A DNA stretch of 64,000 nucleotides from Metabacillus halosaccharovorans (GCF_002019635.1 NZ_KV917371.1:682001-746000), one strand, 5' to 3'. Numbered from the stretch's first letter, positions 34,124 through 48,481 are shown. Program-made: numbers and translations. Notes: a model not told the origin generated them from the sequence alone.

Positions 34124-34447
34124 TTAACATAGTCGCTTATATTCTTTTTTCAGCTCAAAATATCTCTTGTATCTGGTTTTGTACCACTTATCTGAGTTAA
34201 TCCCCAGAAATGCCCATAATACTATACCGACAACAACCATCAACAATACTCCAAAATCATGTTCTAGCCAACTACTAGGAAGAATCCAAGCTGAAACAAG
34301 AACACAAGGGATAGCTCCAAATTTGGAAATGAAAAGAAACCAGAAGAACGAGATAATAAAAGGTGGTTTCTCGCATTTCATTTCTTCTTTTAGTGTTATT
34401 CGGACTTTTTCTTCTCTTTTAGCTCTTCTATTTTTCTTTTTCGACAT
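34124..34447 (-). CDS. Small membrane protein of unknown family
   Basis: 107 aa. A strongly basic start ('MSKKKNRRAKREEKVR'), two hydrophobic helices (about residues 33-55 and 65-82) and a basic Tyr/Lys-rich tail. ATG 34447 has AAAGGAG nine bases ahead. I do not recognise the family. It lies between the oxidoreductase terminator and ssrA, without obvious partners. Confidence 0.6.
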   Translation of the reverse strand: MSKKKNRRAKREEKVRITLKEEMKCEKPPFIISFFWFLFISKFGAIPCVLVSAWILPSSWLEHDFGVLLMVVVGIVLWAFLGINSDKWYKTRYKRYFELKKEYKRLC

Positions 34448-34659
34448 TTTCCTTAACTCCTTTTTAGTTTTAATTACTCTACTTATCTATATCTGTTTTT
34501 TAGTAAAAGGAAAGTTAGAAAAATAGAAATTGCATGGATAGGAAGAAATACAAAAGCGTGATTTTGATTATTGAACACTACTAAGAAACGGTAGGTTTAA
34601 TTTTTTTAAAAAAGACAATATAAAAACCACCAAATATGTATTTGGTGGAGACGGTGGGA

Positions 34660-34935
34660 CGTGCTATTCCATGCTTTCGTCATGGCACTGACTATATCTT
34701 GAACCTTTATTAGGTCCTTCGGCGTCTTATACGAAAAGTAGTTTTTGCCTTAGAGTTCAAGGCAGGTTTTCGTATCCTAGTACTACCAAGTTGGCAGCCT
34801 ATAAGTCGATACACGGCTGTTGGATTGCTCCACATACCGCTCGGCATTGCCTTATCACCACTTTGTGTGACTTAGGTTTCACCGATAAAGCCGAATTTTC
34901 ACTTATGTGTTACCACATAAGGCGACTAATAATTA
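34660..34935 (-). other. Group I intron in the T-loop of tmRNA
   Basis: 276 nt, no ORF. The 5' exon ends in U and the intron ends in G, as group I splicing needs. P1 can form between exon CGAU and intron GUCG, with the U-G pair exactly at the splice site and a 9-nt loop. Tourasse-type tmRNA introns at T-loops are known in the Bacillus cereus group and in clostridia. The P3-P8 core was not folded here. Confidence 0.85.
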
Positions 34936-35155
34936 ATCGAACCCACGTCCAGACATAACGGCACTTAAGCGTCTACGAGCGTAGTCGATATATTTGCGGT
35001 TTCGCTAACTCCTATGCCTATCGACAGGCGTCAGAGCAGCTAGTCTGATTGGTCTCTTCCATCATCCCCAGACGGAGGAATCAGGCGTAGTCCACTAAGA
35101 GTGAGTCCCTTACCCTACCACATGGACGATGGAGGGAGGAACAGCTAAGCAGTTA

Positions 35156-35191
35156 TTAAGCTGCTAAAGCTAAGTTATTGTTAGATTTGCC
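35156..35191 (-). other. tmRNA proteolysis-tag reading frame
   Basis: GGC AAA TCT ... GCA GCT TAA encodes GKSNNNLALAA; with the alanine carried by tmRNA the tag is AGKSNNNLALAA. The LALAA end is the ClpXP signal. Confidence 0.9.
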
Positions 35192-35385
35192 AGTTATTAT
35201 TGGCGTTGACGTTTTAACGAAGACGATCCCTTCGGCCCGCAACTTAAGCTCGAACTATCCCTGTCGAATCCGTAACGTCCCCATGATAAGCCGTATATAC
35301 CAGCTAGGGAATACGGGAAGTATAATAAGATCAAGCTTAATTGCTTATGAAGTTGTTAAAGTAAGTTGACTGCCTTACAAAACTT

Positions 35386-35413
35386 ATTATATCAGACTGG
35401 CATGAAAATGCAA
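35386..35413 (-). promoter_or_regulatory. Probable SigA promoter of ssrA
   Basis: TTGCAT, 16 bp, TATAAT on the minus strand, about 100 bp before the mature 5' end. The gap would be trimmed by RNase P. Confidence 0.5.
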
Positions 35414-35429
35414 TTGTAAGGTTTTGCCA

Positions 35430-35897
35430 CTACATTTTCTGGCGCTCTCTAAAGGCACGTTCGATATCACGTTTTGCTTCCTTCTTCTTAAGGTCTTCAC
35501 GTTTGTCGTATTTCTTTTTACCTTTACCGAGACCAATCAACACTTTTGCATAACCATTTTTGATATACATCTTTAATGGCACAAGTGCATAACCTTCTTC
35601 TTTAGTAGCACCGATTAGTTTGGCGATTTCACGTTTCTTTAATAATAGTTTTCTTGTTCTTAATGGATCATGGTTATATCTATTTCCTTGTTCATACGGA
35701 CTAACATGCATATTCAGCAGGAAAACTTCACCGCGTTCAATACGTGCGTAAGAGTCCTTTAAGTTAACACGACCATTACGAATTGATTTAATTTCCGTAC
35801 CCTGAAGGACAATGCCGGCTTCAAATGTTTCTTCAATGGCGTAATCATGATTAGCTTTTTTATTTTGTGCTAATGCTTTTCCCATTCCTTTTGGCAT
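35430..35897 (-). CDS. smpB: SsrA-binding protein SmpB
   Basis: 155 aa. SmpB signatures: '[37 protein letters not shown]' (residues 16-52), '[23 protein letters not shown]' near 66 and the basic tail '[23 protein letters not shown]' that mimics an anticodon arm. It delivers tmRNA to stalled ribosomes. ATG 35897 has GGGGAGGGA ahead. It is followed by ssrA and preceded by rnr, the standard Bacillus order. Confidence 0.97.
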   Translation of the reverse strand: MPKGMGKALAQNKKANHDYAIEETFEAGIVLQGTEIKSIRNGRVNLKDSYARIERGEVFLLNMHVSPYEQGNRYNHDPLRTRKLLLKKREIAKLIGATKEEGYALVPLKMYIKNGYAKVLIGLGKGKKKYDKREDLKKKEAKRDIERAFRERQKM

Positions 35898-36106
35898 TGT
35901 ATTCCCTCCCCTCTCTTGCGATACGTACTATTTTAGCAAATAATGGACAGTAACTCAATAAAGTGAAACTTCCACCATAGGTTTTTTTCATTCCAACTAA
36001 TGGTTAGTTGAACTTATCGGACCTTTACCTCGCCCTCTTAGTAAACTTTGAAACTTAGGTAAGGGTACTACAGCTCATTAAGAGTGGGATATATTAGAAA
36101 GAAGAC

Positions 36107-36145
36107 AAAAGGGCAAGCTCAATGTCAGCAAGCCCCTTTCCTTTT
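36107..36145 (-). terminator. Probable terminator between rnr and smpB
   Basis: Minus strand AGGGGC-TT-GC pairs with GC-TT-GCCCTT around a short loop, with an internal mismatch, then TTTGTC. Confidence 0.5.
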
Positions 36146-38484
36146 TAGCGTTTTTTCTTTTTCCGCTTAGCTTTAGGTGCATTTTCAAAATGCTTTTTCT
36201 TCTTTTTACGTGGCGGACGGGTTGACCATTCACCATCTTTGTCACTTTCACGTTTCTTTCCATTTCCTCCGCGTGAATCAGAGTCTTTTCTTTTGCCTGC
36301 TACAATCACTTTTGGTGTTTCTTTAGCAGGTCGTCTTCTCGTTCCCTTCATCCCTACAATTTCAAAGTCAATAGAGCGTTCGTCTTTGTTCACATTTACA
36401 ACACGTACAGTGATTTCATCACCAATGCGATAGACAGTTCCTGTGCGCTCACCAATCATGGCATAATGGCGCTCATCATAACGATAATAGTCATCTGTCA
36501 AATAACTAACATGAACTAGACCTTCAATTGTATTCGGTAGCTCGACAAACATCCCAAAGTTTGTGACAGAGCTGATAATACCGTCGTATTCTTCACCAAT
36601 TTTATCAAGCATGTATTCCGCTTTTTTCAGTTCATCTGTTTCACGCTCTGCTTCAACCGCTCTTCGTTCCATATTGGAAGAATGTTCAGCAATAACAGGT
36701 AGACTCTCTGCCCAGCTTGAACGTGTTTCTTCATCGACTTTTCCTTCTATTAAATATGTCCGGATCAAACGATGAACAATTAAGTCAGGATATCGACGAA
36801 TTGGTGATGTAAAGTGTGTATAATACTCTGTTGCCAGTCCAAAGTGTCCAAGGCTTTCCGGGTCATATTTTGCTTGCTTCATGGAACGCAGCATCACCGT
36901 TGAAATGACTGTTTCTTCAGGTGTACCTGCTACTTCCTCTAAAATATTTTGCAGGGCTCTTGGGTGTATATCGTTGCCGGCACCTTTCACAGTATAGCCG
37001 AAGTTTGTAATAAACTCTAAGAAACGCTGTAATTTTTCAGCATTAGGATCCTCGTGAATTCGGTATATGAACGGTACATTCATCCAATGGAAGTGCTCGG
37101 CTACCGTTTCATTTGCTAAAAGCATGAACTCCTCAATTAAACGCTCCGCTACAGAACGCTCACGCAATACAACTTCTGTTGGAGTACCCTCTTTATCAAC
37201 AAGTACCTTTGCTTCTTTAAAATCAAAGTCAATGGCACCGCGCGTCATCCGTTTTGTTCGTAACACTTGGGCAAGCTCACCCATCAGTTCAAACATAGGA
37301 ACTAGCTGCTCGTATTTTGTGAGAAGCTGTTCATCACGGTCTTCTAGGATCTTATTCACGTCTGTGTATGTCATTCGTTCTGTTGTTTTAATGACACTTT
37401 GGAAGATTTCGTGATTAACGACTGTTCCTGTTTCATCAACTTCCATTTCACATGATAATGTGAGACGATCCACCTTCGGATTTAAGGAACAAATACCATT
37501 TGAAAGACGGTGAGGAATCATTGGAATTACCCGGTCAACCAAGTATACACTTGTTCCGCGATCAGATGCTTCACGATCAATTGGTGATTGTTCTGTCACA
37601 TAATGACTTACATCAGCAATATGAACTCCCAGCTTATAGTTACCATTTTCAAGCTTTTTAACTGTCACCGCATCATCCAAGTCCTTCGCATCAGCTCCAT
37701 CAATGGTGACGATTGTTTCATTACGAAGATCACGACGGTCCTTTAAATCTTCTTCTTTTATCGTTTCTGGTACGTCATTTGCTTGCTCCAATGCTTCAAC
37801 CGGGAATGGGCCTGGAAGTCCATGCTTATGGATGATGGATAAAATATCCACACCAGGATCATTTTTGTGACCTAAAATCTCAATGATTTCTCCTTCAGCA
37901 CTCATGCGTCCTTCAGGATATGTTGTGAGTTTGACAACAACCTTGTGTCCCTCAACTGCTCCATTTGATGCCTGTTTCGGAATGTAAATATCATTTGCTA
38001 TTTTTTTATCATCCGGAATAACAAACCCGAAGTTTTTGCTTTCTGTATACGTTCCGACAACCTCTTTTACACCGCGCTCGATAATGCGGATAATCGTTCC
38101 TTCTTGTCTTGTTCCACCTGTTTTTGGACTAACTCTTACAAGAACGATATCACCATGCATCGCCGTTTTTAGCTCAGTCGGCGGGATAAAGATATCATCT
38201 AAACTTGTATCTTCCGGATCGACAAAAGCAAACCCTTTTGCATGACCAATTAATTTCCCTTTTATGAGATTCATTTTTTCCGGTAATCCGTAGCGATTGC
38301 TTCTCGTACGAACAACAAGTCCTTCGTCTTCCATAACAACCAATGCTTTTACAAAATCTTTGAACACAGTTGAATCTTCAATACCAAACGCTTCTTCAAG
38401 CTCCTGAACCGTTAATGGCTTATATGCTTCTTCCTTCATAAAGGAAAGCAATTTATCAATATGTATTTGGATGTCTTGTTCCAT
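36145..38484 (-). CDS. rnr: Ribonuclease R
   Basis: 779 aa from ATG 38484 behind AAGGAGGAT (an earlier ATG at 38514 overlaps the esterase gene). Order: winged helix (1-70), two cold-shock domains (about 75-215), the RNB exonuclease domain with '[13 protein letters not shown]' and its catalytic Asp residues near 270, an S1 domain ('[30 protein letters not shown]', about 630-710) and a long Lys/Arg tail. It degrades structured RNA 3' to 5' and, with tmRNA-SmpB, clears faulty mRNA. Confidence 0.97.
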   Translation of the reverse strand: MEQDIQIHIDKLLSFMKEEAYKPLTVQELEEAFGIEDSTVFKDFVKALVVMEDEGLVVRTRSNRYGLPEKMNLIKGKLIGHAKGFAFVDPEDTSLDDIFIPPTELKTAMHGDIVLVRVSPKTGGTRQEGTIIRIIERGVKEVVGTYTESKNFGFVIPDDKKIANDIYIPKQASNGAVEGHKVVVKLTTYPEGRMSAEGEIIEILGHKNDPGVDILSIIHKHGLPGPFPVEALEQANDVPETIKEEDLKDRRDLRNETIVTIDGADAKDLDDAVTVKKLENGNYKLGVHIADVSHYVTEQSPIDREASDRGTSVYLVDRVIPMIPHRLSNGICSLNPKVDRLTLSCEMEVDETGTVVNHEIFQSVIKTTERMTYTDVNKILEDRDEQLLTKYEQLVPMFELMGELAQVLRTKRMTRGAIDFDFKEAKVLVDKEGTPTEVVLRERSVAERLIEEFMLLANETVAEHFHWMNVPFIYRIHEDPNAEKLQRFLEFITNFGYTVKGAGNDIHPRALQNILEEVAGTPEETVISTVMLRSMKQAKYDPESLGHFGLATEYYTHFTSPIRRYPDLIVHRLIRTYLIEGKVDEETRSSWAESLPVIAEHSSNMERRAVEAERETDELKKAEYMLDKIGEEYDGIISSVTNFGMFVELPNTIEGLVHVSYLTDDYYRYDERHYAMIGERTGTVYRIGDEITVRVVNVNKDERSIDFEIVGMKGTRRRPAKETPKVIVAGKRKDSDSRGGNGKKRESDKDGEWSTRPPRKKKKKHFENAPKAKRKKKKR

Positions 38485-38507
38485 TTGATCATCCTCCTTA
38501 TTATAGT

Positions 38508-39248
38508 TTACCAATCAAGGCTTTCTAAAAATTGGTACACATCTTCATGCACCTGATCTCGCTCTTTATCAAGAGTAATCACATGTCCGGATTCCTCGTA
38601 CCATTTCAATTGTTTATGATCATTTTCCACTTCATTATAAATAATGTTTGCACTGTCTGTATTGATCATATGATCATGTCTAGCCTGTACAACAAAGGTC
38701 GGCGAGTAAATCATATCTACATTATTTCGCACATCTGAGATTAACTCCTGCAACGCTTTTAAAGTATTCATTGGTGTTTTTGCGAAATCCTTCATCTCTT
38801 CTTCAATTTCCTCAGGAGATTTGCCTTCAAACTTCTTATAATTTCTAGCATACTCAAGTACACCTTGATACATGACTTCTTCACTTTTAATATACATTGG
38901 AGCACACATTGGGATAATACCCTTTACCGGCATTGTATAACCTAATTTAAGAGAGAACACACCGCCAAGAGACAAGCCGCCAACCGCAATGTCTTCAAAT
39001 CCCATTTGCTTCAGATGCTCATACCCTGCTTCAACATCCTTCCACCAATCCTCTGGACCCGTGTGGACAAGCTCTTCCGGCGGTACTCCGTGACCTTTAT
39101 ATTGCGGAGCATGACAAGTGTATCCCCGCTCACTCAAGAATCGCGCAAGCATCCGTACATCTGCTGTATTCCCTGTGAATCCGTGTAATAACAACACGGC
39201 TTTGTCTCCACCTTCAAAAGTAAATGGTTTCGGTAAAACTCTTTTCAT
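38508..39248 (-). CDS. est: Carboxylesterase (YvaK/Est30-like alpha/beta hydrolase)
   Basis: 246 aa. Alpha/beta-hydrolase parts: '[21 protein letters not shown]' (oxyanion loop, near 18), nucleophile Ser in '[10 protein letters not shown]' near 94, Asp in '[11 protein letters not shown]' near 193 and His in 'ESGHVITLD' near 224. It hydrolyses short-chain esters. It stands between secG and rnr as in B. subtilis. ATG 39248 has AGAAGGAG ahead; 23 bp separate its stop from rnr. Confidence 0.93.
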   Translation of the reverse strand: MKRVLPKPFTFEGGDKAVLLLHGFTGNTADVRMLARFLSERGYTCHAPQYKGHGVPPEELVHTGPEDWWKDVEAGYEHLKQMGFEDIAVGGLSLGGVFSLKLGYTMPVKGIIPMCAPMYIKSEEVMYQGVLEYARNYKKFEGKSPEEIEEEMKDFAKTPMNTLKALQELISDVRNNVDMIYSPTFVVQARHDHMINTDSANIIYNEVENDHKQLKWYEESGHVITLDKERDQVHEDVYQFLESLDW

Positions 39249-39362
39249 TTCTTAGTAACTCCTTCTACTACTTTTATTTAGTTTAACCCAATAGGGCTGT
39301 GAGTATTACTTCCTGTATGTATACTATTTTAAACAAACTGACCTGAGGTTGACACCTAATAA

Positions 39363-39390
39363 AAAAAGAGCCTGTTTCACAGACCCTTAA
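39363..39390 (-). terminator. Terminator after secG
   Basis: Minus strand AAGGGTCTG-tgaaa-CAGGCTCTT (with G-T pairs) followed by TTTTT. Confidence 0.7.
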
Positions 39391-39399
39391 TCTTTATCA

Positions 39400-39633
39400 T
39401 TATTGTACGATATACGCCACTAAAACTGTCAAAACAAAGAATAATACGGATAATACAATCGTTGCGCGGTGTAAAACTAAGTCCAAACCACGAGCCTTTT
39501 GCTTACCAAAAAGCTGCTCGGCACCACCAGAGATCGCACCTGATAACCCTGCGCTTTTACCAGATTGTAATAACACAACCGTAATCAAAGCAATCGATAC
39601 AAGAACAAGTAGAATAATTAATGCTGTATGCAT
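39400..39633 (-). CDS. secG: Preprotein translocase subunit SecG
   Basis: 77 aa from ATG 39633 behind AGGAGGTG; a longer upstream frame is not needed. Two membrane helices flank the SecG loop '[28 protein letters not shown]'. It assists SecYE in protein export. It lies upstream of est/rnr/smpB and downstream of the NERD insertion. Confidence 0.95.
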   Translation of the reverse strand: MHTALIILLVLVSIALITVVLLQSGKSAGLSGAISGGAEQLFGKQKARGLDLVLHRATIVLSVLFFVLTVLVAYIVQ

Positions 39634-39755
39634 GAATTGACACCTCCTGAGAATGCGCACAAATAGATAGTTTAAATGTACCATAAGTGGGGGTGGGATA
39701 CAATATTAAGTTAGGATTATGAGATTAGTTCAGGCTGAAGTCCTGAAATTGCTGG

Positions 39756-39863
39756 TTTATTTTCGATTTTGTGATTTTAATTACTATTTTGAGGATTTAT
39801 TTTCGATTCTACGATTATATTTTCGATTATCGAAATTTATTTACTATTAGAGCTTTTTCGACA
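39756..39863 (+). repeat. 20-nt periodic array, copy 2
   Basis: Units start at 39756, 39776, 39796, 39816 and 39836, exactly 20 nt apart: TTTATTTTCGATT types, one TTTAATTACTATT, last TTTATTTACTATTAG followed by AGCTTTTTCGACA. It begins just after the NERD gene's stop side (downstream flank). Confidence 0.88.
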
Positions 39864-39884
39864 AGATCCGCCCTTTGCTTCCTT

Positions 39885-40841
39885 CTACAAGTAATACACC
39901 CTTCCCTTCTTTTCTCCATCATACATTAGGTTCATTGACTGAAGTATCCTATTAGCTGTTGCGATAGAATTTACCCCTAGAAAATTTCTTAATTCACTAT
40001 TCGTTATTGTTGGTTTAATAAGCAATTTATAATCATCAAGAGCACGTAAATGGGCTAGCTTATCTTTTCTATTACATGTGGTACAATGCCAATTGGCTTT
40101 AATTCTTATTAGTGGGGGTGTGCCGCAATTCTTGCAGATTGCTCCTTTTATTAGTTCATTATGATCGATTTGATAACGTTCCAATATGGAAGAATCTCTT
40201 TCAGTATGTTGTTTAAGTAGTAGGCGAGATATCTTTTTAAGCTCTTTTTCTTCAAGTGGTTGGTTTTGTTGGGAATTGACTAACTTTGGGATTTTGGTGG
40301 GTAACTCTTCTTTATGGATTATTTTTTGATAGAGGGATTTCTCTTCAGTAGAAGTGCTGATGATAGTATAAGAGTTGCTAATGACAACAAGTGAACTAAT
40401 GTTGATTTCCCTTAATTTTTGGTGCTGAAGCCACTCTTTCAGCTGTAACTCATGTCGTTCTAGTTGTGTCAGAGGATAGGGATATCCTTTTTCAATTCCA
40501 TCTTTTGTTTGGATAAGCTGTTTAAATCCTGGTTCAAAGTGGATCGTGCCTGAATAATTTTTCACCTCCAGTATGATTGCCACTTTCGGGTTTAAAATCA
40601 GGGTATCTAATTGAAAATAATGTTTTTTCGTTTTTAATCGTAAATCGTGAAAAATAGAGTAGTCTTTTTCGTTGAGGAAACTAAGTGGATAATCTATTGC
40701 TAGCTCTCCTCTGAAACCAGCATTTCTGATGTTTAAATCTCCAATAATTTGCGGGATTTTCGGATGGTTTTGCGGCAGTCTTTTGACTAAGGCCTCTAAC
40801 TGAAGAATAATACGGGGAACTTCGTGGCTTTTTACGATCAT
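39885..40841 (-). CDS. NERD-domain protein with a C-terminal zinc ribbon
   Basis: 318 aa. NERD domain at about residues 38-155: 'GFRGELAIDYPLSFL', 'YFQLDTLIL' and 'AIILEVKNYSG' give the G-E / D-x-L / E-V-K core of PD-(D/E)xK-like nucleases. A Cys4 zinc ribbon ('CKNCGTPP' ... 'CTTCNRK', about 238-262) and a small helical, winged-helix-like tail follow. NERD proteins are thought to process DNA; none has a firm role in Bacillus. ATG 40841 has GGAG seven bases ahead. Copies of the 20-nt array lie on both sides. Confidence 0.88.
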   Translation of the reverse strand: MIVKSHEVPRIILQLEALVKRLPQNHPKIPQIIGDLNIRNAGFRGELAIDYPLSFLNEKDYSIFHDLRLKTKKHYFQLDTLILNPKVAIILEVKNYSGTIHFEPGFKQLIQTKDGIEKGYPYPLTQLERHELQLKEWLQHQKLREINISSLVVISNSYTIISTSTEEKSLYQKIIHKEELPTKIPKLVNSQQNQPLEEKELKKISRLLLKQHTERDSSILERYQIDHNELIKGAICKNCGTPPLIRIKANWHCTTCNRKDKLAHLRALDDYKLLIKPTITNSELRNFLGVNSIATANRILQSMNLMYDGEKKGRVYYL

Positions 40842-40912
40842 GTTCTCACTCCATATTTGGTTTTACGGGATATGTTCTCTGTTTTTTCTGGAAGTCCTGC
40901 TTGAAGGTGAAA

Positions 40913-41022
40913 TTTATTTACTATTTTTGAAATGATATTTTCCATTCTGGTAACTTATTTTCGATTATAAAAATATATTTACGTTTTTCAGCAACTTATT
41001 TACTATTAGACAAATTCCGCCA
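40913..41022 (+). repeat. 20-nt periodic array, copy 3
   Basis: Units start at 40913, 40934, 40954, 40974 and 40995 (20-21 nt). Variants: TTTATTTACTATT, GATATTTTCCATT, CTTATTTTCGATT, TATATTTACG, CTTATTTACTATTAG, then ACAAATTCCGCC. It lies between the NERD start and the eno terminator. Confidence 0.85.
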
Positions 41023-41045
41023 AAATTCGCCCCTCCCTCTACAAA

Positions 41046-41077
41046 TAAAAAAGAACCGCCGCACCCCGCGGCAGTTC
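41046..41077 (-). terminator. Terminator of the glycolytic operon (after eno)
   Basis: A 10-bp stem, GAACTGCCGC with GCGGCGGTTC on the minus strand, followed by TTTTTTATT. Confidence 0.92.
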
Positions 41078-41088
41078 CCACACTCAAC

Positions 41089-42420
<1,332 letters not shown>

Positions 42421-42485
42421 TCAATCACTGCATTCCGGGTTCCCCTCTGCGGCCGACTTTGGGGTTCCCTTCTTTGCAAAAGGTC

Positions 42486-44778
<2,293 letters not shown>

Positions 44779-44798
44779 CTACACCATCCTCATTGCAT

Positions 44799-44859
44799 AC
44801 AAAATGTTTGAAGTCAGGTAGATGCTGCGACAAACCCAGCATCTTTCAAACGTTTTGTA
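44799..44859 (-). other. Long hairpin between pgk and tpiA
   Basis: On the minus strand CAAAACGTTTGAA pairs with TTCAAACATTTTG and, inside, AGATGCTG pairs with CAGCATCT. There is no T-run, so it is not a normal terminator; it may protect or process the operon mRNA. Confidence 0.7.
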
Positions 44860-44866
44860 TTGTTTT

Positions 44867-46051
44867 TTATTTATCGTTTAATGCAACTACACCTGGAAGC
44901 TCTTTACCTTCCATAAATTCAAGAGATGCTCCACCGCCAGTTGAAATGTGGCTCATTTTATCAGCCAAATTGAACTTTTCGACAGCGGCAGCTGAATCTC
45001 CTCCTCCGATAACGGAATATGTATCATTTGCCTCAGCTAATGCTTCTGCAACTGCTTTTGTACCACCTGCGAATGTATCTAATTCGAATACACCCATTGG
45101 TCCGTTCCAGATCACAAGCTTAGAGTTTTTGATAACTTCAGCGTAGATTTCACGTGTTTTAGGACCTGCATCAAGACCTTCCCAATCGCTTGGAATGCTG
45201 TCGATTGATACAACTTGTGTGTTTGCATCGTTCGAGAAGTCATCTGCAACAACGACATCTACAGGCATGTAGAAATTAACACCTTTTTCTTTTGCTGTTT
45301 CAAGGTATGATTTCGCTAGATCAATTTTGTCTTCTTCTAATAGTGACTTACCAACATCATGGCCTAAAGCTTTGATGAATGTGTAAGCTAATCCGCCACC
45401 GATGATTAAGTTGTCCACTTTATCAAGCAAGTTATCGATTACACCGATTTTATCTTTAACTTTTGCTCCACCAATGATCGCTGTGAATGGACGATCAGGA
45501 TTAGAAAGTGCTTTACCTAATACTTCAAGCTCTTTTTCCATTAAGAAACCAGCAACTGCTGGGATATGTTTTGCAATCCCTTCAGTAGAAGCATGTGCAC
45601 GGTGAGCTGCTCCGAACGCATCGTTCACATAAACATCAGCAAGGTCTGCAAATGCTTTTGCTAATTCTGGATCATTTTTCTCTTCCCCAGCATAGAAACG
45701 TACGTTTTCTAGTAAAAGAAGTCCGCCTTCTTCTAATTTTGCAATTTCAGCTTTAACAGCATCGCCATAAGCTTCATCTGTTTTTACAACATTTTTACCC
45801 GAAAGCTCTTGTAGTTTTTCTGCTACAGCATTTAAGCGTAACTCTTCAACTACTTCACCTTTTGGACGACCTAAGTGACTAGCTAGTACAACTTTTGCAC
45901 CTTGTTCACTTAAGTATTGAATTGTTGGTAAAGCTGCACGAATACGTGTTTCATCTGTAACTTGTCCATCCTTCATCGGTACGTTAAAATCAACGCGACA
46001 AAAGACGACTTTTCCTTTTACATCAATGTCTTTAACTGACTTTTTGTTCAT
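44867..46051 (-). CDS. pgk: Phosphoglycerate kinase
   Basis: 394 aa. '[25 protein letters not shown]' (residues 20-44), 'HLGRPKGE' near 58, '[12 protein letters not shown]' near 162, '[13 protein letters not shown]' near 202 and '[14 protein letters not shown]' near 347. It makes ATP from 1,3-bisphosphoglycerate. ATG 46051 follows AGGGAGGG. Separated from gapA by a terminator-like hairpin. Confidence 0.98.
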   Translation of the reverse strand: MNKKSVKDIDVKGKVVFCRVDFNVPMKDGQVTDETRIRAALPTIQYLSEQGAKVVLASHLGRPKGEVVEELRLNAVAEKLQELSGKNVVKTDEAYGDAVKAEIAKLEEGGLLLLENVRFYAGEEKNDPELAKAFADLADVYVNDAFGAAHRAHASTEGIAKHIPAVAGFLMEKELEVLGKALSNPDRPFTAIIGGAKVKDKIGVIDNLLDKVDNLIIGGGLAYTFIKALGHDVGKSLLEEDKIDLAKSYLETAKEKGVNFYMPVDVVVADDFSNDANTQVVSIDSIPSDWEGLDAGPKTREIYAEVIKNSKLVIWNGPMGVFELDTFAGGTKAVAEALAEANDTYSVIGGGDSAAAVEKFNLADKMSHISTGGGASLEFMEGKELPGVVALNDK

Positions 46052-46110
46052 GAAAAGCCCTCCCTATTTAAATAGCTCATTGTACAACTTATCATGCGAA
46101 TTGAAACCTC

Positions 46111-46156
46111 TTGCTATCCCCCGCATTTAGGCGAGGGGTCAGGTATAGCCGATTGA
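46111..46156 (-). other. Second hairpin in the gapA-pgk spacer
   Basis: Minus strand GCTATACCTGACCCCTCGC pairs with GCGGGGGATAGC with bulges around a CTAAAT loop. It has no T-run and lies 60 bp before pgk; a role in mRNA processing or stability is possible. Confidence 0.5.
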
Positions 46157-46174
46157 TTTCACAATATCACAATT

Positions 46175-46210
46175 TCACAAAAACAGGGAAAGGGGATGAT
46201 CCCCTTTCCC
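46175..46210 (-). terminator. Partial terminator between gapA and pgk
   Basis: A 10-bp perfect stem (GGGAAAGGGG / CCCCTTTCCC, loop of five) followed on the minus strand by TGTTTTTGTG. In Bacillus such a site makes gapA mRNA more abundant than that of the distal genes. Confidence 0.85.
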
Positions 46211-46249
46211 CATTGGTTTGTAGCTATATAGTTCGATAACTCTTAAGAA

Positions 46250-47272
<1,023 letters not shown>

Positions 47273-47278
47273 TTAATT

Positions 47279-47300
47279 AAGTCCAATGTTATACTTGGAC
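47279..47300 (-). other. Stem-loop before the gapA ribosome site
   Basis: GTCCAA-gtataaca-TTGGAC about 20 bp before the gapA start. In B. subtilis the cggR-gapA transcript is cut near a stem-loop here that protects gapA mRNA; the role is inferred by analogy. Confidence 0.5.
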
Positions 47301-47359
47301 ACTTTCATAAGAAATGGTTCTACTCTAAAATGAGAAGAACTTTTTATAATCAGGGGGTG

Positions 47360-48382
47360 TTAATCCCTTATTAACTCATTTGCTGCGGCTTCATCTGTTA
47401 TAAGAACAGAATCCAGCGTTTGTTTCATATAGGCTTTAATTGCCTTTGCTTTTGAGGCTCCGCCTGCTACAGCGATAACAGATGGAATTTCCTCGATGTC
47501 ATCTAATTGAATACCGACCGTCTGAACTTTATGTACAATCTCACCTTGCTGATCAAAATAGTAGCCAAATGCTTCCGCAACAGCCTTTCCTTCGATAATC
47601 TTCCGAAGATGTTCCTCCGGTGTTTTTCGACGTTCCGCCATTGTTTTAGCGTCCCCTATTCCATGAACGACCATACTGGCTGATTTCAAGATTGTTAAAG
47701 TTTCCTTAATCGACGGTTCTTCAATAATGGCCTGGTAAGCATCTTTACTAAGTTGTTGATCAGGTGCATACAGAAGTCTGTAATTCCCGCTCGCACGTTC
47801 GGCCATTTTGGCACAAATTGTGTTCGCCTGGTTTTCAACTGTTTCCCCTAATCCTCCACGTGCCGGGACGAATAAAGTATTGCGAATTTTACTGTCGGGA
47901 GTCATCATTTCGGCAACTGCTGCAAGTGTTGTTCCACCGGTAACAGCGACGATATTATTGCCCGTTAAACGCTCCTTTATACATGTTACACATGCTCTTC
48001 CCATTTCTTTTTTAACCCATGGAGATTGATCACTATCACCTGAGACAACAATAACTCTGTTTAAATTGAATCTCTCCTTTAATGTATTTTCCAAAGAAGA
48101 CAATCCTAAAACATCTTTCATCATTTCTTCGAGGTGAATTAGTAAAGACGTTCCCTCATCTGTCAAGGTCATACCTGAAGTTTGAATGTCAATCAGATTT
48201 TGATCCTTCAGAAACTGAACTTCATTTCTTAGAATTCTTTCAGTAATGCCCAGGCTAATTGAGAGACTTCTGCGTCCAATCGGCTGCATTAATCGTATGT
48301 ACTGTAGGATTTGATAGCGTTTTTGCATAACCTGCAACAGGTCAGGCAATAATTTTTTTTGTACTGTGATAAGTGATTTCAT
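47360..48382 (-). CDS. cggR: Central glycolytic genes regulator
   Basis: 340 aa, SorC/DeoR type. Helix-turn-helix at about residues 30-60 ('GRRSLSISLGITERILRNEVQFLKDQNLI'); the sugar-binding part begins near 90 and carries 'VAVTGGTTLAAVAEMM'. Fructose-1,6-bisphosphate relieves its repression of the operon. First gene of the glycolytic transcript; its operator lies directly upstream. Confidence 0.95.
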   Translation of the reverse strand: MKSLITVQKKLLPDLLQVMQKRYQILQYIRLMQPIGRRSLSISLGITERILRNEVQFLKDQNLIDIQTSGMTLTDEGTSLLIHLEEMMKDVLGLSSLENTLKERFNLNRVIVVSGDSDQSPWVKKEMGRACVTCIKERLTGNNIVAVTGGTTLAAVAEMMTPDSKIRNTLFVPARGGLGETVENQANTICAKMAERASGNYRLLYAPDQQLSKDAYQAIIEEPSIKETLTILKSASMVVHGIGDAKTMAERRKTPEEHLRKIIEGKAVAEAFGYYFDQQGEIVHKVQTVGIQLDDIEEIPSVIAVAGGASKAKAIKAYMKQTLDSVLITDEAAANELIRD

Positions 48383-48410
48383 TTTTGCTATCCCTCTCTG
48401 AGTCGATATG

Positions 48411-48446
48411 GACTAAAATGGTCCCTCTGTGACGTATTATGTCCCA
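48411..48446 (-). promoter_or_regulatory. CggR operator
   Basis: The minus strand carries GGGAC-N6-CGTC, four bases, then GGGAC-N6-AGTC: two direct repeats that follow the B. subtilis form CGGGAC-N6-TGTC-N4 closely. It lies just after the promoter. Confidence 0.9.
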
Positions 48447-48481
48447 CCATCTCAAAAAAAAATCTCCCTTGCCATATTTAT

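Larger units (their letters stand above)
34643..35282 (-). ncRNA. ssrA: tmRNA, interrupted by a group I intron
   Basis: The 5' end GGGGACGTTACGGATTCGAC (35282 downward) and 3' end ACCGTCTCCACCA (34643) form the tRNA-like part. The tag frame at 35156-35191 encodes GKSNNNLALAA after the charged Ala. The rescued ribosome adds this peptide for proteolysis. The T-arm is split: GTGGGTTCGAT (5' exon, to 34936) is separated from TCCCAC (3' exon, from 34659) by 276 nt. Joining the exons gives a perfect T stem-loop, GTGGG-TTCGATT-CCCAC, and a mature RNA of 364 nt. It precedes smpB's partner function; smpB lies upstream. Confidence 0.95.

Noticed and set aside
35178-35369. Plus-strand open frame across the tmRNA 5' part
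   Set aside because: It lies antisense to ssrA and has no ribosome site.
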